Origin: Roseiarcus sp036488815
GTDB lineage: Bacteria; Pseudomonadota; Alphaproteobacteria; Rhizobiales; Beijerinckiaceae
Reading direction: 5' to 3'
DNA: 64,000 nt
Assembly: GCA_036488815.1 (NCBI GenBank)
Contig: DASXGX010000010.1
Span: forward strand, 1 to 64,000
This document shows, piece by piece, positions 17,456 through 26,630 of this stretch (the first letter of the stretch is position 1; each line of letters starts with the position of its first letter). The position numbers were made by a program, and so were the translations under genes. The notes under the pieces are model-generated. The model made no database searches. It was not told the origin of the DNA and saw only the letters and a list, made by a program, of their open reading frames with translations.

Positions 17456-19219
17456 CTATTGTCCCGCCGCTTGCGCGGCGACCTCTCGCGGATCGTCTGG
17501 CGCGGCCCCTTGGACGCTGGCGCGCAGCTCTCGACGGCGCGTCGCCGACGGCCATAGGCCTTCGGGCTTGATGCGCATCATGACGATGAGGGCGGCGCCG
17601 TAGAACAGAAAGCGGAACTCTCCAAACTCGCGCAGCAGTTCCGGCAAGCCGACCAATGCGACGGATCCGACCAGGACGCCGGGCAGACTGCCCATCCCAC
17701 CGACGATAATCAGGGCGAGTACGTTGATCGAGATCAACAACTGGAAGCTGCTTGGATAGATCGAGGTCAACATGACCGCGAAGATCGAACCGGCGAGCCC
17801 CGCGAAGGCCGCGCCGAGCCCGTATGCGAGCAGCTTGACCTTTACGAGGTTGATCCCCAACGCCTGAGCCACGTCCTCGTCGTCGCGTATAGCCATCCAG
17901 GCGCGGCCAAGACGCGAATTTTCGAGCCGCCAGGCGCAGTACGCTGCGAGCGCCGACGCAGCGAGCGTCAAATAGAAGAGCTCAACGGGGTCGGCGAGTT
18001 CGAAACTGCCGATCTTCGGCTTTGTGATTTGCAGGATGCCCTGCGCGCCGCCCAGGAGAGGCGCCGCCATGTCCGATTGCACCACGACGCGCACGATCTC
18101 GCCGAGGCCCATGGTGGCGACCGCCAAGTAGTCGCCCCGCACGCCAAGCACCGGGATGCCGAACAAGACCCCGACGATGACCGAACACGCAACCGCAATC
18201 GGCATGGCGACCCAGTAGGAGAGGCTCGGCAGCGCCGTGTAGCTCGCAAGCGCGTGCGGACTGTCGGCCGTTAGCAGCGCCGTCGCATAGGCGCCGACCG
18301 CGAAGAAGGCGACGAAGCCGAGGTCGAGCAGTCCAGCAAGCCCAACCTCGAGGTTGAGACCCATCCCCATCAGGATGTAGAGCCCGACAAGCAACATCAC
18401 CTGACCGATGTACGACCCCGCCACGACAGGAAACAGCACCAAGAGGAGGACGAACAGCAGGCCCCGCGCCACGCCTGCATAGCCGCGCCGGACCAAGGCT
18501 GAACGAGCAAACCGGGCCTGCAAAGGCGCCCGCAGCACGCTTGTCCAGAGCAGGGCGCCGCCGCAGCCACAAGCGAAGATCACCAAGGCCCCGAGAGGGC
18601 TGAGGCCTTCCCAGGTATAGATCGCGTCACGCAAGCCGCCGATGAGCGGGCCGAACTGCATCATGATCTGGATGAGTTCCTGAAAGACGCCGAAAATGAT
18701 CACGAGGATTAGGCCCGCCAAGACGGGCTTGCGCACGCCAGCGGGGGCCCGAGCGAGCGCGGCGCCGAGAACCGCCAGCAATGCCGAAGCGAGGATCAGG
18801 ACAACCGGGCCAGTCGGCGCGCCAAGGCCAAAGGTCAGCGTCTTCTGCACGGCAGGCGAAAGCGCGATGAAGATCGCGCGAAGGTTCAGGAACTGCATCG
18901 ACAGCGCGAGCAAGGCGAGGAGCCCGCCCGCGATCGCACCGGCGAAAAGGCTGGCCAGGGCGAGCGGCAAGAACTCGGAGGCCTTCATGCGCGCCGTGAC
19001 CGCAGCGCCCGCGCCCAATCCGATTGTGATCAAGGCGGCGTGGCCAAGCGAGACAACGCCAACGACAATCCAACGCGTGTTGAACATTGGCAGGATGCCG
19101 ACGACCGTGATGTAGACAGCCACGACGCCGAAGACGAGACCAATGTTGAGCGCTCGCGCGAAGGGAGAGCGCTCTTGCCGACGGGCGCGGCTGACGGGAT
19201 CGGTCGTCGCTTGGTTCAT
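17456..19219 (-). CDS. livM: Branched-chain-type amino acid ABC transporter permease LivM, long form
   Basis: A 587-residue membrane protein. The C-terminal part from about residue 270 is a normal LivM permease, with GLNLEVGLAGLLDLGFVAF, a GVRGDYLAVATMGLGEIVR segment and the LGINLVKVKLLAYGLGA cytoplasmic loop. The first 260 residues add roughly six more hydrophobic segments and are not typical; most LivM proteins are 300-460 long. The gene overlaps livH by 4 bases. No stop or second ribosome binding site separates the two parts, so it appears to be one protein. Confidence 0.9.
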   Translation of the reverse strand: MNQATTDPVSRARRQERSPFARALNIGLVFGVVAVYITVVGILPMFNTRWIVVGVVSLGHAALITIGLGAGAAVTARMKASEFLPLALASLFAGAIAGGLLALLALSMQFLNLRAIFIALSPAVQKTLTFGLGAPTGPVVLILASALLAVLGAALARAPAGVRKPVLAGLILVIIFGVFQELIQIMMQFGPLIGGLRDAIYTWEGLSPLGALVIFACGCGGALLWTSVLRAPLQARFARSALVRRGYAGVARGLLFVLLLVLFPVVAGSYIGQVMLLVGLYILMGMGLNLEVGLAGLLDLGFVAFFAVGAYATALLTADSPHALASYTALPSLSYWVAMPIAVACSVIVGVLFGIPVLGVRGDYLAVATMGLGEIVRVVVQSDMAAPLLGGAQGILQITKPKIGSFELADPVELFYLTLAASALAAYCAWRLENSRLGRAWMAIRDDEDVAQALGINLVKVKLLAYGLGAAFAGLAGSIFAVMLTSIYPSSFQLLISINVLALIIVGGMGSLPGVLVGSVALVGLPELLREFGEFRFLFYGAALIVMMRIKPEGLWPSATRRRELRASVQGAAPDDPREVAAQAAGQ

Positions 19220-20310
19220 GCGCGCTTCTTCGCCATGCGCTCCCCCATTATTCCATACGGCCGGAAGATGAGAACCATGATGAGCAGCGTAAAGGCGATG
19301 AGGTCGCGCAACTGGTACGGCGCAGGTATGCCGATGCCGTCGAGAAACAGGGCGGGCCCGATCGATTCGACGATGCCGAGAAACAGCCCGCCGAGCATCG
19401 CGCCGGGCACGCTGCCAATTCCGCCGAGCACCGCCGCGCCGAACGCTTTGATGCCCGGCGTGAAGCCCATGAAGAAATAGACTTGCTTGAATACAAATGC
19501 GTAGCAGACGCCGGCGACGCCGGCCATGGCGCCGCCCAAGGCAAAAGTGAACACCACGACCCGGTCGACGTCGATACCCATCAGGGCTGCGGTGTCAGCG
19601 TCCTCGGAAACCGCGCGCATCGCGGTTCCCATGCGCGTGCGTTGTACGACGACATAGAGGATCAACATCGAGACGAGAGCGGCGATCACAACCAATATTT
19701 CCACAAGAGGAATGCTGAGTCCGTGGATGGACAGCGCCTGCCTTTGCCATTTCGGATCGGGGTAGGCGCGGATGCTCGAACCGAACGCGCCGCGGAACGT
19801 TTGTTCGAGGAAAAACGATACGCCGATGGCGCAAATCAATGGCGCCAAACCGCGTACATGCCGAAAGGGCCGATAGGCGAGCCTCTCGGTGAGCAAGGCA
19901 ATGATCGTCGATGTGCTGACTGCGACCGCCAAGACGCCTAGCATCGCCAGCGCCGGATTGCGGTCGAGAAGTCCGGTGTCGGCAAAATGAGACGCCACGA
20001 AATATCCTGAGAAGGCGCCCGTCATCATGATGTCGCCATGGGCGAAGTTGATCAGCCGCAAGACGCCGTAGACCATAGTGTAGCCGAGCGCCACCAGGGC
20101 ATAGACGCTGCCTATGGTGAGGCCGAAGAGCAGGAAGTCGAACCATTGGGCGGCGCCATATCGCCCTTTGATCAAGGTCCCGACGGTGCCGCCCACCACG
20201 ATGAGGACAACGCCAACGCGCAAGCCCCAGAGAACAACATCGACAAATGTGAAGCGAGACATGCGACTGAGTTTCGGAAGCAACGTCCGGTTCGCCGCGC
20301 CCTCGCTCAT
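19216..20310 (-). CDS. livH: Branched-chain-type amino acid ABC transporter permease LivH
   Basis: A 364-residue permease, somewhat longer than the usual 290-310 because of about 60 extra N-terminal residues containing one more hydrophobic segment. The core is clear: GLTIGSVYALVALGYTMVYG, INFAHGDIMM and the AVSEDADTAALMGID loop are characteristic of LivH. It is 37 bases downstream of the binding-protein gene and overlaps livM by 4 bases. Confidence 0.92.
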   Translation of the reverse strand: MSEGAANRTLLPKLSRMSRFTFVDVVLWGLRVGVVLIVVGGTVGTLIKGRYGAAQWFDFLLFGLTIGSVYALVALGYTMVYGVLRLINFAHGDIMMTGAFSGYFVASHFADTGLLDRNPALAMLGVLAVAVSTSTIIALLTERLAYRPFRHVRGLAPLICAIGVSFFLEQTFRGAFGSSIRAYPDPKWQRQALSIHGLSIPLVEILVVIAALVSMLILYVVVQRTRMGTAMRAVSEDADTAALMGIDVDRVVVFTFALGGAMAGVAGVCYAFVFKQVYFFMGFTPGIKAFGAAVLGGIGSVPGAMLGGLFLGIVESIGPALFLDGIGIPAPYQLRDLIAFTLLIMVLIFRPYGIMGERMAKKRA

Positions 20311-20347
20311 CTCGCTTCACCGTTCTGCTTGCTCGGCGCCGTAGCGG

Positions 20348-21598
20348 TTACGGCCAGACCTTTTTGGGATTCACGCCGATCTTGAAGGTCTTGGGATCGC
20401 CGTTGGTGAACTCGTAGACGGCGGGCTTGAATTGCGCGCACTGGCCATGTTCGTCGCAGGCGATCGGACCGCTGACGCCTTCGAACTTGATGGTCAGCAC
20501 CGCGTCGCGCAACGCTTTTCGACCGATGTAGGTCGCGCCGTTCGCGTCGGTTTGCGCCACCTTTTCGATCGCCTTGAAGGCGAGATCCGCGGCGTCATAG
20601 GCGTTGGCGTGATAGCCGGAGATCGGAGCTTCGCCGTAGTCCTTCTCGTATTCGTCGACGAATTTCGGATAATTCGTTCCCATCGCCTCTGGCGAAACGT
20701 CAGGGTAGGTGATTCTGTATCCAACGACAGCGTCGCGGGCTGCCTCGATCAAGTCGGGCGCCATTTGTCCCGAACTGCCGATGAGCGGCACTTTCTCGAG
20801 TCCAGTTATTTCCTTCGCTTGCCGCAAGAGTTGCGCTCCGGCGGCGACAAAGACCGGGGCATAGATGACGTCGGGCTTCTCGGTGGCGATGCGCGTCAAG
20901 ACGGGATGCATGTCCACGTCGGTCGGCGCAACGGCTTCCTGGGAAAGAACGGTCCCGCCGAGCTTCTTGAAGTTTTCTCCCATCACGGTGACGAGTTGTT
21001 GCGCGTAAGCGCTGCCGTCGTGAACGGTGACGATCTTTTGAGCCTTCAGGACGTCATGAACGTATTTCGCGTCTGAGGCGCCCTGATCGATGTCGCTGTA
21101 CACAGTGCGCATGTAGCCGTCATACTCGGGCTTGCGATCCGGAGCGGTAAGCTTCGGAGCGGTCGTCGCCGTAGCGATGTCCGTGATCCCGGCTTTCCAG
21201 AGGATAGGCGCTCCCGGGGTTGCGGCGCTTGAGCAGGCGGGCCCCAGCACGATCGCGACATTGGGGTTCGCCGCCAACTTTGTCGCGGCGGTTTGACCGC
21301 CCTCGGCATTGCACTGGTCGTCTTCAGTATTCAGTTTTATCGGGTGTCCCAGGAGCACGCCGCCATGGTCCTTGATGGCGATTGCGACGCCGCGCTGCTC
21401 GTCCACGCCGAGCGCCGAATCGGCGCCTGACATGACCCAATAGGCGCCGATTTGAATTGGCGCGCCCTTCGGGATCATGAGAACGCCCAGATCGTCAGTG
21501 ACCGGGCCCTTGGTCTCGGCGACGGCCCCGGAAGCAGCAAGCGTCGCCATAGTGAAGGCCGCGCATGTGGAAAGCAGAAGGCGCTTGTCGCATTTCAT
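20348..21598 (-). CDS. livK: Amino acid ABC transporter substrate-binding protein (LivJ/LivK-type)
   Basis: A 416-residue periplasmic binding protein. A signal peptide (about residues 1-27, ending AVAETK) precedes the type I fold: IQIGAYWVMSGADSALG begins the first lobe, and VAIVLGPACSSAATPGAPI is the family ligand-loop region. The start at 21598 has a strong AGGGAGGA eight bases upstream. It heads the seven-gene operon. Three GTATYCGC direct repeats lie 55-125 bases upstream and may be regulator sites. Confidence 0.92.
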   Translation of the reverse strand: MKCDKRLLLSTCAAFTMATLAASGAVAETKGPVTDDLGVLMIPKGAPIQIGAYWVMSGADSALGVDEQRGVAIAIKDHGGVLLGHPIKLNTEDDQCNAEGGQTAATKLAANPNVAIVLGPACSSAATPGAPILWKAGITDIATATTAPKLTAPDRKPEYDGYMRTVYSDIDQGASDAKYVHDVLKAQKIVTVHDGSAYAQQLVTVMGENFKKLGGTVLSQEAVAPTDVDMHPVLTRIATEKPDVIYAPVFVAAGAQLLRQAKEITGLEKVPLIGSSGQMAPDLIEAARDAVVGYRITYPDVSPEAMGTNYPKFVDEYEKDYGEAPISGYHANAYDAADLAFKAIEKVAQTDANGATYIGRKALRDAVLTIKFEGVSGPIACDEHGQCAQFKPAVYEFTNGDPKTFKIGVNPKKVWP

Positions 21599-21652
21599 GA
21601 TTACGTCCTCCCTTTTTGCAGTGTTCTCCTTTTAGTCTCTGACGCAATTCGT

Positions 21653-21723
21653 GTATCCGCTAATATACCTATTATGAGGCTAATCGAGTATTCGCTATGA
21701 CTGCGATCAATTTATGTATTCGC
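21653..21723. promoter_or_regulatory. Three direct repeats GTATYCGC upstream of livK
   Basis: GTATCCGC at 21653-21660, GTATTCGC at 21688-21695 and GTATTCGC at 21716-21723, all in one orientation in an AT-richer stretch just upstream of the transporter operon. Spacings are 35 and 28 bp. They are candidate activator or repressor sites; no regulator gene is adjacent. Confidence 0.4.
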
Positions 21724-22323
21724 AACGACGTCGAACCGCCTCAAAGGTCTTCAAAGAGGAATGAACCTGGGAATCGGCGAAAGCCATCAAGCTCCAGCCG
21801 CGCCGCCTGTCGGCAGTGATAAGCGGGACCTTGCCGCCGCTTTGTTGGGAGAGGCCTTTGGTATCGCGGTGCGTTGTGGCGGGAAGCACGCGCCCTTGCC
21901 GACGTCTCGCCGACGATCGAAGCGCCGTCGCGGCTGCAGGGAAGCTGCTTCGATCCGAAGGGGATCCGCGCAACACCGCATGATCCTCCCGGACCATGCC
22001 CTCATACCCACCGCCCGAGCATTTGCAGACGCAACGCCCCGAACTAAGCGCTGGGATGAGGGCCAGACTTGAACGTTATTAATAGTCTATCAACATAACT
22101 CCGGCGGTTGCAATGAAAATCCGGAACGCTGCGGGACGGCGGTTGCTGTCAAAATTCTCGTGAACGCCGAGGAGAACGACCAGATCACCGTCGCTGAGCC
22201 AGGCCCCCGCCAGGTCTCGTCGTACGCGGTCACGATCGCAGCAGCACTTTAGAAGGGCTCAGGCTCGAAGCCGCCGATGCACACGCCTTCCTCGTGCGGT
22301 GGGCCAACCCTTCGCATGTGCGC
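21724..22323. other. 600-bp stretch without a convincing gene
   Basis: Short overlapping frames occur on both strands without recognisable domains. A plus-strand frame ending near 22252 reads like protein (contains KILVNAEEN and ends AAAL) but has no start codon with a ribosome binding site and is probably a relic. The region separates the livK promoter side from the 3' end of the ABC exporter gene. Confidence 0.4.
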
Positions 22324-24234
22324 CTAAGCGGCTTGCACCGGCAATCGGCTACGCTCGCGGCGGACAAGGTCATGGTAGACGCCGCCTCGACGCACCAGAG
22401 CTCCCGGCTCGCCGTCCTCTACCAGCCGGCCGTCCTGCAGCACGAGAACGCGATCGAAATTGCGCAAGGTCGAAAGTCGGTGCGCGATGGCGATCACCGT
22501 GCGGCCGGTCATGGCGCGCTCCAGCGCCTCGCGGATCGCCTCTTCTTCGTCGCCGTCGACGGCCGATGTCGCTTCATCGAGGATCAGCAGCGGAGCATCC
22601 TTGAGCAAGGCCCGAGCGATGGCGATCCGCTGGCGCTGGCCGCCCGACAGCTTCACGCCGTGGTCTCCGACCACGGTATCGAGCCCCTCCGGCAGGGCCT
22701 CGATAAAAGGCGCGCATCGCGCGGCTCTCGCGGCTTTCCAGACTTCCTCGTCGCTCGCCTCCGGTCGGCCGTAGCGGATGTTCTCGAGCAGCGTGCGATT
22801 GAGCAGCGCCGTGTCCTGGGGCACGACGGCGATCGCATTCTGCAGACTCTCCGTGGTGGTTCGCGCAATGTCGTGGCCGTCAATGACGATGCGACCGGAC
22901 TGAACGGGGTAGAGGCGCTGCGCGAGTGCAGCCAGCGTCGACTTGCCGCTGCCCGAGGGACCGACGAGACCAACGCGTTGGCCCGGCTCGATGTCCATGC
23001 TGAAGCGATCGAAAACCTGCGCCCCCTTGGGATAAGCGAACGAGACGTCTTCAAAGCGCACGCTGGCGCCGCTGGGCACGAGATCCGAGGCTTCGGGATG
23101 ATCTTCGAGCTCGTGCGGAGAAAGAAGCGTCGTCAGCGCCTCCGCCAAGCGCGCCATGTGCTGCGTGACGTCCACGAGCGCGACCGCAAGGTCGCGGGTC
23201 GCGCTGAGCACCGACAGACCGAGCGTGCATACAAGCACGACGTCCCCGGCGGTCGCCAGCCCGCGCTGCCAGAGCGCAATCGCCCAGGCCAATAGCACAA
23301 GGGTCATCACGACGACCACGAGCGCGTGGGTCACGCGCAACTTCTCGAGATAGCGCAGGCTCGATTGACGCGCCGTCATCTCCTCCGCAACGGTCGCATC
23401 GAAGCGGGAATGCTCTCGGGCGGTCGCGCCGAACGCTCGCACGAGGGGCATATTGCAGATGACGTCAACCATTTCGCCATCGACCACGGCCGCTTTGTTC
23501 GCGAATTCGTGATGAAGGGGACGCCCGGCCGCCGCGAAGCGAAACATGACCGCCATGACAATCGCGGCGACGACGACGAGCGCTACGGTCATCTTGACGC
23601 TGACCATGGCGAGGAACGCGATCGCGCCCACCGTCGCGGCGCAGGGCGGCAAGACGTTCCACACGAACATGTTCTCGATCTGAAACACCGCGTTGGACGT
23701 GGCGGTGATGCGACTCGTCAACATGCCGGGCAATCGGTCGGCGAAATAGCTTTGCGCATGGCCGGTGAGGTGACGGAACAAATCCGACCTCAAGTCGCCG
23801 GTCACCTTGACGAATGCGCTGCTCGCAACCCAGCTCGCGACGCGCCACAGCAGATTGTCCGCGGCGACAAAGGCGACGAGGATCGCGAAGGCGAACCAGG
23901 GAGTCCCGCCTCGCGTTCCACCCTGCGACAATGCGTCGACCAAGCGCTTGACGCCATATTGCGTACTGACCGAGCAGGTCACAGCCCCAAGCACGGCCAG
24001 CAGAATGACCGCATGAGCCAAGGCGCCGCGTCCGACGTAGCGCGCGAGGAACGCTAACGGCCGATCCCTAAAGCGACAAAGATCTTTCGACAATGGCGAA
24101 TACGCCTCCTCGTTGGATTTTCGTCGTTCGATGCTCGTCGCGTTGGTCGGTTTGGAGCCCGAGCGGAGCATTCGTGAGATGTCTCGCCGTAACAAAGACA
24201 AAAATCTCATCGGCAATATGGCGTCGCTGCTCAA
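22324..24234 (-). CDS. ABC exporter, fused membrane and ATPase domains
   Basis: A 636-residue half-transporter of the MsbA/lipid-exporter class. A hydrophobic domain of about six helices spans residues 65-355. The ATPase domain follows, with Walker A GPSGSGKST (about residue 425), signature KLSGGQRQRIAIARAL (about 528), Walker B LLILDEATSAVD and the switch histidine in VIAIAHRLSTL. It would homodimerise and export a lipid, peptide, glycan or drug. The extended basic N-terminus (about 60 residues) leaves the exact start uncertain. It is divergent from a glycosyltransferase gene 23 bases away, so cell-surface glycan or lipid export is possible. Confidence 0.9.
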   Translation of the reverse strand: MSSDAILPMRFLSLLRRDISRMLRSGSKPTNATSIERRKSNEEAYSPLSKDLCRFRDRPLAFLARYVGRGALAHAVILLAVLGAVTCSVSTQYGVKRLVDALSQGGTRGGTPWFAFAILVAFVAADNLLWRVASWVASSAFVKVTGDLRSDLFRHLTGHAQSYFADRLPGMLTSRITATSNAVFQIENMFVWNVLPPCAATVGAIAFLAMVSVKMTVALVVVAAIVMAVMFRFAAAGRPLHHEFANKAAVVDGEMVDVICNMPLVRAFGATAREHSRFDATVAEEMTARQSSLRYLEKLRVTHALVVVVMTLVLLAWAIALWQRGLATAGDVVLVCTLGLSVLSATRDLAVALVDVTQHMARLAEALTTLLSPHELEDHPEASDLVPSGASVRFEDVSFAYPKGAQVFDRFSMDIEPGQRVGLVGPSGSGKSTLAALAQRLYPVQSGRIVIDGHDIARTTTESLQNAIAVVPQDTALLNRTLLENIRYGRPEASDEEVWKAARAARCAPFIEALPEGLDTVVGDHGVKLSGGQRQRIAIARALLKDAPLLILDEATSAVDGDEEEAIREALERAMTGRTVIAIAHRLSTLRNFDRVLVLQDGRLVEDGEPGALVRRGGVYHDLVRRERSRLPVQAA

Positions 24235-24257
24235 CTTTGAGTGAGGAGACTGCTTTC

Positions 24258-25313
24258 ATGCGAATTGCCCAAATTGCTCCGCTGACCGAGGCTGTGCCGC
24301 CGACTCTTTACGGCGGAACCGAGCGGGTCGTCTCATGGTTGACCGAGGAGTTGGTCGCGCTCGGGCAAGACGTCACCTTGTTCGCCAGCGGAGACTCGGT
24401 CACCAGCGCCAAGCTGCAGCCGATTTGGCCGCGCGCGCTGCGACTCGATGGCAGCGTGCGCGATCCCAACGCGCTCCATATGATGATGCTTGAACACGTC
24501 TATCGGCGTTCCCGTGAATTTGATCTGATGCATTTTCACCTCGATTATTTTCCCTTCTCGCTCATGTCGCGACAGCCGACGCCCTTCATCACCACGCTTC
24601 ACGGCCGATTGGATCTGGCTGAGCACCAGCCGACCTTTGCGACCTTTTCCTCGGTGCCCGTCGTCTCGATTTCGAACGCGCAACGGCGGCCGGTTCCCCA
24701 GGCGAACTGGATCGCGACGGTGCATCATGGACTGCCTGAGGGCGTCCTGCGGCCGCAATCGATTCGGCCGTCGTATCTCGCCTTCCTTGGTCGCATCTCT
24801 CCCGAGAAGCGCGTGGATCGGGCGATCGACATTGCCCGACGCTGCGGGATTCCTCTGAAGATCGCCGCTAAGGTTGATCGCGCGGACCAGGACTATTTCG
24901 ACGAGGCGATCCGTCCGCTGCTCGGATCGCCCAACGTGGAATTCATCGGCGAGATCGGCGACGACAGGAAGTCCGAGTTCCTGAGCGGCGCGTTCGCGTT
25001 GCTCGCGCCGATCGATTGGCCGGAACCTTTCGGACTCGTCATGATTGAAGCCATGGCCTGCGGCGCTCCGGTCATCGCTTTCAATCGAGGATCGGTCGCT
25101 GAAATCGTCGAAGAGGGCGTTACCGGTTTCATCGTGGAGGACGAAACGAGCGCGGTGGCCGCAGTGCGCGAAGTCGCGTCGCTGTCGCGAAGCGTGATCC
25201 GCCGACGGTTCGAAGAGCGCTTTACCGCTCGGCGCATGGCGGAAGACTATATCCGCGTCTATCGCGGGCAAATCGACGGGGTCCGGGCGCCGCCTCGTCT
25301 CAAGACGGTTTAA
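24258..25313 (+). CDS. Group 1 (GT4-type) glycosyltransferase
   Basis: A 351-residue GT-B fold glycosyltransferase. The N-terminal acceptor domain starts MRIAQIAPLTE and has PTLYGGTERVV near residue 16. The donor domain contains LAFLGRISPEKRVDRAI near residue 175 and PEPFGLVMIEAMACGAPVIA near residue 255, the E-x7-E sugar-nucleotide motif. It transfers a sugar to a small molecule, lipid or glycan; the products are not deducible. The start was chosen where the N-terminal beta strand begins. Its stop overlaps that of the convergent MFS gene. Confidence 0.9.
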   Translation: MRIAQIAPLTEAVPPTLYGGTERVVSWLTEELVALGQDVTLFASGDSVTSAKLQPIWPRALRLDGSVRDPNALHMMMLEHVYRRSREFDLMHFHLDYFPFSLMSRQPTPFITTLHGRLDLAEHQPTFATFSSVPVVSISNAQRRPVPQANWIATVHHGLPEGVLRPQSIRPSYLAFLGRISPEKRVDRAIDIARRCGIPLKIAAKVDRADQDYFDEAIRPLLGSPNVEFIGEIGDDRKSEFLSGAFALLAPIDWPEPFGLVMIEAMACGAPVIAFNRGSVAEIVEEGVTGFIVEDETSAVAAVREVASLSRSVIRRRFEERFTARRMAEDYIRVYRGQIDGVRAPPRLKTV

Positions 25314-26617
25314 GGCGCTTCGCGCGAAGGCGCCGACACCGGCTTCGTCTCCGGCATCGCCAGTGCGACGACGGCGAAGGCGCCGACCGCGAGCGCCGTC
25401 AACACGTTGAAGGCTGCATGACTGCCGAAGCGGTCGGTTAAATATCCGGCGAGCGTCGTGCTTATTGCGGCGCCAATGCCCACCGCGCAACCGATCGTTC
25501 CCTGCGCGAGATTGAAATGCCCGCGCTCTCTGGTCAGATCGACGATCGTGAGCGGGGTGAGCACGCCGAGCGTCGCCGCCGATGCGCCGTCGAGGATCTG
25601 GATGAGCACGAGCAGGTGCGGCTCGCTCGTCGCGGCGAACAGAAAGCCGCGGATTGCGAGCGCGCCGAAGCCCGCCAATAAGAGCGGCCGTCGTCCCCAG
25701 CGATGAGCCGTCCAGCCGACCCAAGGCGAAAGAACCGTCACGATGAATTGCGGGACGACGATCGCGGCGGCGACCATCAGCGTGGCCGCGTTGCGCGAGC
25801 GGAGGGTCAGCATGCTCGCCGCCAGTGGCAGCATGGCGGCGTTGGCGAGATGAAACAGGACGAGGCAGATGGCGAAGGCGACGAGCCGGCGGTTGCGAAG
25901 GATCTCGCCGAAACCGAGGGCGAGCGATTTCGGATTCGTCGGCGTGCCACGGGCGGCATCGGACGCGGGGCCGATCTCCTCGCCGCGGATCGACAAAAGC
26001 GCAACGATAGCGGGAACGACAAGCCCGCTCGCGAGAAAAAAGACGGCGCGCTCGGATAGATAGTAGCCGCAGGCGCCCATGATCGCCGCGGCGATCCCCG
26101 TGCCGGCCGAAGCGAAAGCCGCGTTGCGGCCAAGCCGCTCGCTCATTCCGCCTTGTCCGACGAGGCCGAGAGTGATCGAGACCAAGGAAATGCCGAGCAC
26201 GCAACTCGCCGCGGCGTGGATGATGCGCGAGACGAGCACGACCGGGAAAACCGGCCAGGCGGCGAAAGCGAACGCGCAGACGCCGATCGCAACGAGCGCG
26301 AGAACGGCGACAACGCGCACCGAGCGCGCGCCGTCGACAAGCGCTCCCAAGGGAATCTGGCCGATCAGGCTGACGAGCCCGCTGACCGTCAGAACGAGGC
26401 CGATGTCGACCTGCGTCCACTTTTGACTCGTCAGAAATACGGCGACGAAGGCGCCGAATCCAGTCTGGATATCCGCGACAAAGAAGACGAGCCAGTCGAT
26501 GCCGCGGCGGCTGCGCAGCGAGATCGGGCAGGCGCTGTTTCCGCTTGAAGCTCCTATGGCCGCGCCTTCGCCGAGGCGTACGGTTTCGACAACGGACGGA
26601 GGCGCTCTCGTCGCCAC
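25310..26617 (-). CDS. MFS transporter
   Basis: About 435 residues with twelve predicted hydrophobic segments; IPLGALVDGAR between helices 2 and 3 is the MFS signature loop and GWTAHRWGRRPLL its second-half counterpart. The likely start is the GTG at 26617, just inside the previous gene's end; a start at 26722 would overlap the PRC-barrel gene by over 90 bases and give a low-complexity Arg/Pro tail. It is paralogous to the MFS gene at 43092-44336, sharing the SERLGRN/ARRLGRN motif and the overall helix pattern. Substrate unknown. Confidence 0.85.
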   Translation of the reverse strand: MATRAPPSVVETVRLGEGAAIGASSGNSACPISLRSRRGIDWLVFFVADIQTGFGAFVAVFLTSQKWTQVDIGLVLTVSGLVSLIGQIPLGALVDGARSVRVVAVLALVAIGVCAFAFAAWPVFPVVLVSRIIHAAASCVLGISLVSITLGLVGQGGMSERLGRNAAFASAGTGIAAAIMGACGYYLSERAVFFLASGLVVPAIVALLSIRGEEIGPASDAARGTPTNPKSLALGFGEILRNRRLVAFAICLVLFHLANAAMLPLAASMLTLRSRNAATLMVAAAIVVPQFIVTVLSPWVGWTAHRWGRRPLLLAGFGALAIRGFLFAATSEPHLLVLIQILDGASAATLGVLTPLTIVDLTRERGHFNLAQGTIGCAVGIGAAISTTLAGYLTDRFGSHAAFNVLTALAVGAFAVVALAMPETKPVSAPSREAP

Positions 26618-26630
26618 GGCGTGAACGCCA

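Noticed and set aside
22085..22252. Plus-strand protein-like frame ending AAAL
   Set aside because: There is no start codon with a ribosome binding site and no recognisable family; noted as a possible relic only.
24333..26420. Very long (695-codon) minus-strand frame across the glycosyltransferase and MFS genes
   Set aside because: It is antisense to the glycosyltransferase and out of frame with the MFS gene; its text is Arg/Asp/His-rich low-complexity, a usual shadow in GC-rich DNA.
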